Positions 1 to 4,905 of a stretch of DNA of 8,499 nt are shown here, in pieces (the stretch's first letter is position 1; each line of letters opens with the position of its first letter). The translations under genes and the position numbers were made by a program. The notes under the pieces were generated by a model. That model was not told the origin of the DNA. It did not search any database and saw only the letters and a list, made by a program, of their open reading frames with translations. This DNA comes from Prochloron sp. SP5CPC1 (GTDB lineage: Bacteria; Cyanobacteriota; Cyanobacteriia; Cyanobacteriales; Prochloraceae): NCBI GenBank assembly GCA_014323965.1, contig JACONB010000056.1:1-8499 (forward strand), in the 5' to 3' direction.

Positions 1-4
1 CCCT

Positions 5-33
5 CTCTGCGTCTCTGCGACTCTGCGTGAAAC
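5..33. repeat. Octamer tandem repeat (CTCTGCGN)x3
   Basis: Three CTCTGCG units start at 5, 13 and 21 with an exact 8-base period, followed by TGAAAC. Arrays of this type, ending in GAAA or GAGA, are a familiar class of cyanobacterial interspersed short repeat. It lies 4 bases beyond the uppP stop codon and is probably cut by the left window edge. A related CTTTGCGN array is at 4038-4089. Confidence 0.75.
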
Positions 34-36
34 CTC

Positions 37-999
37 CTAATTACTAATTTTACCCAAAACAATCGCCCCTAAAAGAACAATCCCAAATATCAATCGATAC
101 CAGACAAACACCCAAGTACTCTGCTTTTGCAGGTAGCGAATTAACCAAGCGATGGCTAAATAAGACCAAAATGCTGAAGAAACTGTCCCTACTAGCAAAA
201 TCAATAGTTCATCAGTCTGAACCCCAGTTTTAACAACCCCCACCAATTCTACCAATCCAGCTAGGGTAATAGCGGGAATGCCTAATAAAAAGGAGAAACG
301 GGCAGCAGTTTCTCTTTGCAAACCGATGAATAAACCCGCAGTAATGGTGGAACCGGAACGAGATACTCCCGGAATTAAAGCTAAACTTTGAGCAAGACCA
401 ATTAAAAACCCATCGTAACTATCTAAACGATTGAAATCTCGCACACGCTTGCCCTGATATTCTGCCCAACCTAATAATAAAGCCATGACAATGGAAGCGA
501 TGGCAATAGTAGTGGTAGTGCGAAAGGCAGAATTATCTAAATCCGGAACCAAGACTTTCAGCAATAGTCCGCAAATAACAATCGGTAGGGTTCCCAGTCC
601 AATACCCAGCCCCAGGCGAAAATCTTGGGATTTGTAATCTTTGTTACGGATCGCCTTGACCATCCCTATGGTAATATTAGTAATGTCATGCCAAAAATAC
701 CATACTACCGCCCCGATACTCCCTAACTGAATGACGGCAGTTATAGTTACCCCAGGATCCCCCCAACCTAAGGCTACCGGGACTACTTTTAAATGGGCAG
801 TGCTGCTGATGGGCAAAAATTCTGTTAATCCCTGCACCATTCCTAAAAAGATTGCATATAAAATATTTATACTTAAATTTATTATTGTAGTAGTGGGTGC
901 TACATCAGCTAAGACTAATTTTTCCATCATTACCAGCACAACACCTAAAATGGCCCCACTAGCCAACAGTAACCATCTTCTTTCTTTTCTTTTCATCAT
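37..999 (-). CDS. uppP: Undecaprenyl-diphosphate phosphatase (UppP/BacA family)
   Basis: Integral membrane enzyme that dephosphorylates undecaprenyl diphosphate to the monophosphate, recycling the lipid carrier for peptidoglycan and other envelope glycans. Both family signatures are clear: the QGLTEFLPISSTAHL block at residues 56-70 (catalytic Q56/E60 pair, S65-S66, H69) and PGVSRSGST at 210-218 with R214. Hydrophobic segments cover most of the chain. At 320 residues it is longer than the roughly 270 of E. coli BacA; the excess is an N-terminal basic stretch plus an extra hydrophobic segment (about 9-32) ahead of the canonical first motif, an arrangement I recall from other cyanobacterial members. 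Two adjacent ATGs are possible starts; GGGAGG lies 2 bases from the first and 5 from the second, so Met2 (996) is the more likely initiator. Divergent from the next gene across 55 bp. Confidence 0.96.
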   Translation of the reverse strand: MMKRKERRWLLLASGAILGVVLVMMEKLVLADVAPTTTIINLSINILYAIFLGMVQGLTEFLPISSTAHLKVVPVALGWGDPGVTITAVIQLGSIGAVVWYFWHDITNITIGMVKAIRNKDYKSQDFRLGLGIGLGTLPIVICGLLLKVLVPDLDNSAFRTTTTIAIASIVMALLLGWAEYQGKRVRDFNRLDSYDGFLIGLAQSLALIPGVSRSGSTITAGLFIGLQRETAARFSFLLGIPAITLAGLVELVGVVKTGVQTDELLILLVGTVSSAFWSYLAIAWLIRYLQKQSTWVFVWYRLIFGIVLLGAIVLGKISN

Positions 1000-1001
1000 T
1001 G

Positions 1002-1007
1002 CCTCCC
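1002..1007 (-). promoter_or_regulatory. Ribosome binding site of uppP, GGGAGG
   Basis: A strong Shine-Dalgarno sequence on the minus strand. The spacing is 2 bases to the ATG at 999 and 5 bases to the ATG at 996, which favours the second ATG as the real start. Confidence 0.7.
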
Positions 1008-1054
1008 ACCTTTGTGTTAATTTAATATAAGTTGAATAAACTTGACAAAACTTA

Positions 1055-1759
1055 TTGAAAGCTATCGTGTTCTTCCCTCCTACTTTTACAGCCCCTAATT
1101 ATGTACCAAAATCAAGCAATTGGAAAAGAAATAAAATCTTAGTTTTCTCAGCAGCAGCATTTCTCGTTTCCGTACCCGTTTTCATTGAAGCACCTTTAGT
1201 GCGGTGGTTACCGTCTTTAAGTCTTCTGTTAACATTTGGGTGGGTGTGGTTAGGAGTGCGGTTGTACCAAGGAACCCATACCAAACTCTGGGGCGATTTA
1301 CTGCTGGGGTTTAGTTGGAGTTGGTTAGCGGGTTCTATTTATTGGGGTTGGTTCCGTTGGGAACCTTTGCTCCATTTACCCATAGAGGCGATAGGTTTAC
1401 CTTTTGTCCTTTGGTGTTTGTGGTGCCGTTGGGGAATGGTTGGGAATTTATTTTATCTCGGTTCCCTCTTCGGTACCGCCATTACGGATTTATACTTCTA
1501 TTTAACCGGTTTAATCCCCCACTGGCGTGAATTAATGACAGTAGATCCAGCTTTAGCAACGCCAATTTTACAGGATGCCATCGCTCAAATCCAAACTCCC
1601 TGGGGTATCAGTTGGGGGATAGTTCTCACTAATCTCTTATTAGGAGTCAGTTGGATGGCTCTACAAAAACGTGAAAACCACTGGTGGGTTTTTGCCGGAG
1701 CAGTACTCACTACTATCTTAGTAGATAGTCTCTTTTACCTAGCAGTCTTACTATTCTAA
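1055..1759 (+). CDS. Multi-pass membrane protein, DUF3120-like, cyanobacterial
   Basis: Unknown function. The protein is very hydrophobic and Trp-rich, with about six or seven candidate membrane segments (near residues 28-47, 53-70, 82-98, 113-131, 134-150, 185-203, 212-233). The conserved-looking core FLVSVPVFIEAPLVRWLPSL (36-55) is what I recall from cyanobacterial DUF3120 proteins, whose usual size (about 220-240 residues) matches; this assignment is from memory. The start is uncertain: the frame has a TGA at 1043-1045, no ATG near the N-terminus, TTG at 1055 and GTG at 1067, and no convincing ribosome binding site for either (only GAAAG 5 bases before the GTG). It is divergent from uppP and ends 5 bases from the convergent lipB stop, so no dedicated terminator fits between them. 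Confidence 0.8.
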   Translation: MKAIVFFPPTFTAPNYVPKSSNWKRNKILVFSAAAFLVSVPVFIEAPLVRWLPSLSLLLTFGWVWLGVRLYQGTHTKLWGDLLLGFSWSWLAGSIYWGWFRWEPLLHLPIEAIGLPFVLWCLWCRWGMVGNLFYLGSLFGTAITDLYFYLTGLIPHWRELMTVDPALATPILQDAIAQIQTPWGISWGIVLTNLLLGVSWMALQKRENHWWVFAGAVLTTILVDSLFYLAVLLF

Positions 1760-1762
1760 GGC

Positions 1763-1787
1763 GTTCATCTGTGTTCATCTGTGGTTA
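1763..1787. repeat. Decamer repeat (GTTCATCTGT)x2 + GGTTA
   Basis: Two perfect tandem copies of GTTCATCTGT (1763-1772, 1773-1782) followed by GGTTA. This belongs to the same repeat type as the inverted-orientation array at 3905-3944. It spans the 5-bp gap between the DUF3120-like gene and lipB and continues into the last codons of lipB, which supply the C-terminal VTTDEHR and the TGA stop. Confidence 0.75.
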
Positions 1788-2439
1788 CAAAATCCACCCT
1801 AAACACTCTCCTAAAGGCAGTAGCAATCTCAAATCGTACCTCTTCTATAGTAATCTCAGGGATAAACTGAGCTAAACTACCCACAGGTTTATCTTTAATC
1901 CCGCAAGGAACAATTTCCTCAAAACCACTCAGATCGGGGCAAACATTGAGAGCAAAACCGTGCATTGTGATCCAACGTCGCACTTTAATACCCATCGCTC
2001 CTACTTTCCGTCCTTGAACCCAAACCCCAGTTAAACCGGGAACTCTCTTCCCTTGTAGTCCGTAAACCCGCAGCACGGAAAGGATGACTTCTTCTAATTG
2101 TCGCAAATACCAGTGTAAATCAGGGCGATATTCCCGTAAATTGAGAATGGGATAGCCCACTAGCTGACCGGGACAGTGATATGTTACCTCCCCCCCTCGT
2201 TCGATACGATGAACCTGGAAGTTGGTAGTAGCGGTGTTGAATTTGAGGTTCTCTGGGTTTGCTCCTGTACCGAGGGTGTAGACTGGGGGATGTTCTAGCA
2301 AGAGGAGAACGTCCGTTAAGTCAGGGTTTGCTAATCTTTCTGCTACAAGACTGCGCTGATAAGACCAGGCTATGGTATAGGGGACTAGTCCTTGATTGAT
2401 GAGAAGACACTTTCTTGGGGTGTGGGGTGTGGGGGACAT
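1765..2439 (-). CDS. lipB: Octanoyl-[acyl-carrier-protein]:protein octanoyltransferase LipB
   Basis: Transfers octanoate from octanoyl-ACP to lipoyl domains of 2-oxoacid dehydrogenases and glycine cleavage H protein, the first step of endogenous lipoate synthesis; cytosolic. Family signatures are complete: LEHPPVYTLG (48-57), RGGEVTYHCPGQLVGYPI (81-98, with H88), RKVGAMGI (144-151, catalytic K145), TMHGFALNV (158-166) and VPCGI (177-181, catalytic C179 of the thioester intermediate). Length 224 is normal. The ATG at 2439 has no evident Shine-Dalgarno sequence but puts the start at the normal distance from the first conserved block. A candidate promoter lies at 2475-2503. The last seven codons and the stop fall inside a short interspersed repeat, so the natural C-terminal tail may have been replaced by repeat-encoded residues. 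Convergent with the DUF3120-like gene and divergent from lrtA. Confidence 0.97.
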   Translation of the reverse strand: MSPTPHTPRKCLLINQGLVPYTIAWSYQRSLVAERLANPDLTDVLLLLEHPPVYTLGTGANPENLKFNTATTNFQVHRIERGGEVTYHCPGQLVGYPILNLREYRPDLHWYLRQLEEVILSVLRVYGLQGKRVPGLTGVWVQGRKVGAMGIKVRRWITMHGFALNVCPDLSGFEEIVPCGIKDKPVGSLAQFIPEITIEEVRFEIATAFRRVFRVDFVTTDEHR

Positions 2440-2470
2440 CTAGTTTAAAGAAATGTTAAGGAAAAGTTTT

Positions 2471-2491
2471 TGATAGTATAAAGTGCTATCA
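2471..2491. promoter_or_regulatory. Dyad TGATAG-N9-CTATCA in the lipB-lrtA intergenic region
   Basis: A perfect 6-bp inverted repeat (2471-2476 and 2486-2491) around a 9-base centre. It covers a TATAAA on the plus strand (2477-2482, possible lrtA -10) and a TATACT on the minus strand (2475-2480, possible lipB -10). Its position suggests an operator acting on both genes; this is inferred from placement only. Confidence 0.35.
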
Positions 2492-2503
2492 TGGAAGTGT
2501 AGA
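2475..2503 (-). promoter_or_regulatory. Candidate sigma-70-type promoter of lipB
   Basis: On the minus strand TCTACA (2503-2498, 4 of 6 to consensus) and TATACT (2480-2475, 5 of 6) are separated by exactly 17 bases. Transcription would start near 2468, giving a leader of roughly 28 nt before the lipB ATG. Confidence 0.4.
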
Positions 2504-2527
2504 AATATTTTAGGGGAGGCAGTTTGG

Positions 2528-2575
2528 TTGAATTACGCTTATAGGTTTCATCTTGGTTATTTAGGTAACTGGTAA
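2528..2575 (+). other. Possible 15-codon upstream reading frame in the lrtA leader
   Basis: GGGGAGG at 2513-2519 is the best Shine-Dalgarno match in the intergenic region, yet it lies about 85 bases before the lrtA start. Eight bases after it a TTG opens a 15-codon frame reading MNYAYRFHLGYLGNW and ending with TAA at 2573-2575; a competing TTG at 2524 gives only six codons. It could be a translated leader or simply a ribosome-standby or RNA-protein site. TTG initiation and the short length keep confidence low. Confidence 0.25.
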
Positions 2576-2591
2576 CAAATAACTGATAAAT

Positions 2592-2597
2592 GGAGAG
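2592..2597 (+). promoter_or_regulatory. Ribosome binding site of lrtA, GGAGAG
   Basis: GGAGAG sits 7 bases before the ATG at 2605. It overlaps the ATG at 2590 that opens the same frame, so it selects 2605 as the initiator. Confidence 0.7.
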
Positions 2598-2604
2598 TAA
2601 GAGT

Positions 2605-3231
2605 ATGAAGCTTTTGATCCAGGGTAACAACATTGCAGTCACAGATCCAATTCGCAAATACGTGCAGCAGAAGTTGGAGAAAGCAGTTAAGCATTTTCAG
2701 CATATCACTACGAAAATCGACGTGCATTTATCTGTGGCTCGCAATTTGCGGATAAGCGATAAACATAAAGCAGAAGTGACGGTTTACGCTAACGGTACAG
2801 TAATTCGCGCCCAAGAAGGAAGCGAGAACTTATACGCCAGCATTGACTTGGTGTCTGATAAAATTGCTCGTCAGTTGCGTAAGTATAAGGAAAAACACCT
2901 CGACAAGAAAACTAACTCTCAAACCAAGACAGGGGAAATAGTTGAAGAGCTAACCATTGAAGCAAATTTAATTGGGGAACGTATTGCAGAATTACCCCCG
3001 GAAGTGGTGCGATCCAAGTATTTCCCTATGGAACCCATGACTGTGGAATCTGCTCTGGAACAGTTACAATTAGTTGACCACGACTTCTATGTCTTCCGCA
3101 ATATCGCTACCAATGAAATTAATGTGATTTATGTCCGCAACCACGGAGGATATGGACTAATTCAACCTCGTAATGGGAATGGTAATGGTAATGCTCAAAG
3201 CTTTCAGTCAGTAACGTCAACTGTTGCTTGA
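2605..3231 (+). CDS. lrtA: Long-form ribosome hibernation promoting factor (LrtA/HPF)
   Basis: Binds the 30S decoding region and drives 70S dimerisation to idle 100S ribosomes; in cyanobacteria the orthologue is the light-repressed transcript LrtA, abundant in the dark. Counting from Met at 2605 (208 residues): an N-terminal S30AE fold (about 1-105) starting MKLLIQGNNIAVTDPIRKYV with basic helices (VSDKIARQLRKYKEKH at 83-98), a charged linker, then the C-terminal dimerisation domain (about 134-190) with RSKYFPMEPMTVESALEQL and VYVRNHGGYGLIQP-like sequence, which defines the long form. The start at 2605 is chosen over 2590 because GGAGAG is 7 bases upstream and MKLLIQG is the typical family N-terminus. 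The C-terminus has a small Asn/Gly repeat (GNGNGN). The upstream leader may hold light-dependent mRNA stability control, known for lrtA elsewhere but not demonstrated here. Confidence 0.95.
   Translation: MKLLIQGNNIAVTDPIRKYVQQKLEKAVKHFQHITTKIDVHLSVARNLRISDKHKAEVTVYANGTVIRAQEGSENLYASIDLVSDKIARQLRKYKEKHLDKKTNSQTKTGEIVEELTIEANLIGERIAELPPEVVRSKYFPMEPMTVESALEQLQLVDHDFYVFRNIATNEINVIYVRNHGGYGLIQPRNGNGNGNAQSFQSVTSTVA
3172..3195 (+). repeat. Hexanucleotide microsatellite AATGGN inside lrtA
   Basis: Four imperfect tandem copies of AATGGT (AATGGG, AATGGT, AATGGT, AATGCT) encode the Asn-Gly run near the LrtA C-terminus. In-frame hexamer units could vary in number without disrupting the frame. Confidence 0.5.
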
Positions 3232-3239
3232 TTATGTAG

Positions 3240-3256
3240 GGTGGGCATTGCCCACC
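3240..3256. repeat. Inverted repeat GGTGGGC-ATT-GCCCACC (interspersed hairpin)
   Basis: A perfect 7-bp GC-rich stem with a 3-base loop, flanked by TAG and TA. Hairpins of the form TAGGGTGGGCATTGCCCACC are a widespread dispersed element of cyanobacterial intergenic DNA. It lies between the convergent lrtA and mazF stops, where it could act as a two-way transcription barrier; however, no T-tract follows on either side, so it is not a classical intrinsic terminator. Confidence 0.65.
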
Positions 3257-3273
3257 TAGCGAGGGACCATAGT

Positions 3274-3615
3274 CTATAACCCCATTAAAATCCTCAATCT
3301 CTCTTCTACTGCTGTGAGAGTTGTAAAAGAGACGATCCCCAAACATTTTTCAAGACGTTCTAGGGAGATAGATCTCACATCTTCAGTCTTGATAAAGCTT
3401 CTAACTTTTAGCCCTCCTTCTGGAGGAGAGACTTCTACATGAAATGGAATAGCTTTTTTCTTGGATGTGATTGGGAGAACAACAATAAGTCCCGATGCAC
3501 CCTGATTGAACAGATCCACTGAAATCACAAGACATGGACGTTTCCCTGCTTGTTCATGTCCTCTAACTGGATTTAGATCTGCTAACCATATCTCTCCTCT
3601 TGAGATCCGGGTCAT
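3274..3615 (-). CDS. mazF: Type II toxin, MazF/PemK family endoribonuclease
   Basis: Predicted sequence-specific mRNA interferase neutralised by the upstream antitoxin. The 113-residue length is typical. Seen features: RGEIWLADLNPVRGHEQAGK (6-25) followed by RPCLVIS (26-32), the family N-terminal signature with its catalytic-loop Arg and RP; VVLPITS (45-51) with the conserved Thr/Ser; FIKTEDVRSI (74-83), the usual position of the second catalytic segment; and the RLEKCLGIVS (87-96) helix. Start ATG at 3615 overlaps the antitoxin stop by 4 bp (ATGA), and GAGGAG at 3618-3623 lies just before it inside the antitoxin gene, indicating translational coupling. The gene converges with lrtA, leaving 42 bp that contain a hairpin repeat. 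Nothing suggests inactivation. The RNA site it cuts cannot be predicted. Confidence 0.92.
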   Translation of the reverse strand: MTRISRGEIWLADLNPVRGHEQAGKRPCLVISVDLFNQGASGLIVVLPITSKKKAIPFHVEVSPPEGGLKVRSFIKTEDVRSISLERLEKCLGIVSFTTLTAVEERLRILMGL

Positions 3616-3863
3616 AACTCCTCAACTCCATCACCTATAGTTCCATCCCATATTTCTCTCTCAGCAAGTTCTTCTTTCCATAAGACTTCATTTTTCCTTA
3701 AAGCAGCAAAAGCTTGGTTGGATTGTACGAGGAAAAGATTCCTGCGGTAGTTGGCGATCGCCTTCTCAAGAATAGTCTGAGTTGTGTCACCAGATGTTTC
3801 CGCTAGTTCCACTAACGCTTCATGAATTTTCTTGTTAATGGTAATGGTCAATAGTTCGGTCAT
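3612..3863 (-). CDS. Antitoxin of the MazF pair, ribbon-helix-helix-like
   Basis: An 83-residue protein immediately upstream of and overlapping mazF by 4 bp, the classic antitoxin-first order. Residues 4-42 fit a ribbon-helix-helix DNA-binding fold: a short strand LLTITINKK, then helix HEALVELAETSG, a turn and a second helix TQTILEKAIANYRRNL. The C-terminal half (about 55-83) is acidic and Trp-containing (LWKEELAEREIWDGTIGDGVEEL spans it), as expected for the part that wraps round the toxin. It would repress its own operon. The gene carries a HIP1 octamer. Start ATG at 3863 has no Shine-Dalgarno sequence; a perfect TATAAT is only 8 bases upstream, so the transcript may be leaderless. It is not clearly a MazE of the AbrB/SpoVT type, so no symbol is given. 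Confidence 0.85.
   Translation of the reverse strand: MTELLTITINKKIHEALVELAETSGDTTQTILEKAIANYRRNLFLVQSNQAFAALRKNEVLWKEELAEREIWDGTIGDGVEEL
3754..3761. repeat. HIP1 octamer GCGATCGC
   Basis: The highly iterated palindrome of cyanobacterial genomes, here within GGCGATCGCC (3753-3762) inside the antitoxin gene. It supports a cyanobacterial origin for the window, and suggests the antitoxin has resided in such a genome for some time. Confidence 0.9.
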
Positions 3864-3871
3864 GATTTACT

Positions 3872-3877
3872 ATTATA
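3872..3877 (-). promoter_or_regulatory. Candidate -10 box TATAAT of the antitoxin-mazF operon
   Basis: A perfect TATAAT on the minus strand, 8 bases before the antitoxin ATG; no good -35 is seen 16-18 bases further up. Initiation about 7 bases downstream would begin essentially at the start codon, giving a leaderless mRNA. Confidence 0.45.
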
Positions 3878-3904
3878 TGTGTTATTTCAACGTCTAAATA
3901 TTAA

Positions 3905-3944
3905 CCGCAGATACACGCTGATAAACGCAGATAAACCCAGATAG
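3905..3944. repeat. Decamer tandem repeat, four units
   Basis: Four 10-base units (CCGCAGATAC, ACGCTGATAA, ACGCAGATAA, ACCCAGATAG) preceded by TTAA. Read on the minus strand this is a TTTATCTGCG-like array ending in GGTTAA, the same design as the GTTCATCTGT array plus GGTTA at 1763-1787 in opposite orientation. It occupies the 289-bp gap (3864-4152) between the antitoxin and the kinase gene; the rest of that gap is AT-rich apart from the octamer array at 4038-4089, with no gene visible. Confidence 0.7.
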
Positions 3945-4037
3945 ATAGGGATACAATTTTCAATTAATTCTTTATTAAAATTATCTAGTACTTTTGAATG
4001 GATTGTCAAGGTTTGTTACAAAACTTAAAATATTACC

Positions 4038-4089
4038 CTTTGCGCTGGAGCGAGTCTTTCGAGCGGCTACTTTGCTACTTTGCGCGAGA
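4038..4089. repeat. Interrupted octamer repeat CTTTGCGN
   Basis: CTTTGCG at 4038-4044, CTTTGCTA at 4070-4077 and CTTTGCGC at 4078-4085 followed by GAGA, matching a common cyanobacterial CTTTGCGN array. A 25-base segment (4045-4069) containing two direct GAGCG copies separates the first unit from the others. It lies about 64 bases downstream of the kinase stop codon. Confidence 0.6.
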
Positions 4090-4152
4090 TAATATACTCT
4101 GTTCCTGGGGTGGTTCAATCTAATATATGCCCCCACTTCCAAGTCATCCTAC

Positions 4153-4905
4153 CTATTCTATTACTTGCCAAACTTTGATAGTATTGTCACGACTACCACT
4201 TGCTATAGTAGATCCATCGGGACTGATTGCGGAGGACCAAACGGAAGAGGTATGACCTTCAAGAGTTATTTTCTCTTTCCCGGTAGCTAAGTCCCAAACT
4301 TTAACAGTCGTGTCATCACTACCACTTACTATAGTAAGTCCATCGGGACTGATTGCTACAGAATTAACCGAGGAAGTGTGACCTTCGAGAGTTCTTTTCT
4401 CAACTCCTGTATCTAAATCCCAAACTTTGATAGTCTTGTCATAGCTACCACTCACTATATTACGTCCATCGGGACTTATTACTACAGAATTAACTGACTT
4501 GGTATGACCTTTGAGGGTTCTTTTCTCTTCTCCCGTATCTACATCCAAAACTTTGATATTTTTCCAGCTACCACTTACTATAGTGCGTTTATCGGGACTT
4601 ATTGCTACAGAATTAACCCAGGAGGTATGACCTGGGAAGCTTTTTTTCTCACCTCCTGTCTCTAAATCCCAAACTTTGATAGTATTGTCAGAGCTACTAC
4701 TCACTATAGTAAGTCCATCGGGAGTTATTGCTACAGAATCAACCCAGTCGGTATGACCAGGGAGGGTCCTTTTCTCTCTTCCTGTAGCTAAGTCCCAAAC
4801 TTTGACAGTCTTGTCAGCGCTACCACTTACTATGGTAGTTCCATCGGGACTGATTGCTACAGACTTAACTAAATCGGTATGACCTGTGAGAGTCTGGACA
4901 AGAGA
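4153..4905 (-). repeat. Tandem 126-bp coding repeats (WD40 units)
   Basis: Six consecutive units with a 126-base period (42 codons; one of 41) encode the WD40 domain. Recurring strings such as CATCGGGACT, ATTGCTACAGA and CCCAAACTTTGA on the plus strand show high DNA-level similarity between units, consistent with recent duplication or gene conversion within the gene. Confidence 0.85.

Noticed and set aside
731..1030. Plus-strand open frame antisense to uppP
   Set aside because: It overlaps the opposite strand of a gene with complete family motifs, and its translation has no recognisable domain.
1042..1047. Perfect TTGACA as -35 box for the DUF3120-like gene
   Set aside because: No -10-like hexamer lies 16-18 bases downstream, and the start codon itself falls in the spacer.
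2445..2657. Minus-strand open frame over the lrtA leader and start
   Set aside because: It covers the lrtA N-terminus in antisense, its product resembles no family, and it lacks a ribosome binding site.
3240..3256. Hairpin as a classical intrinsic terminator of lrtA
   Set aside because: No run of T follows the stem on either strand; it matches a dispersed cyanobacterial repeat better.
3119..3346. Minus-strand open frame bridging lrtA and mazF
   Set aside because: It lies antisense to the conserved LrtA C-terminal domain and out of frame with mazF; the translation is His-rich nonsense from the Asn-Gly microsatellite.
4153..4905. Regular 126-bp spacing as a CRISPR-like or noncoding satellite array
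   Set aside because: The period is 42 codons and the units translate into WD40 repeats in frame with the kinase.
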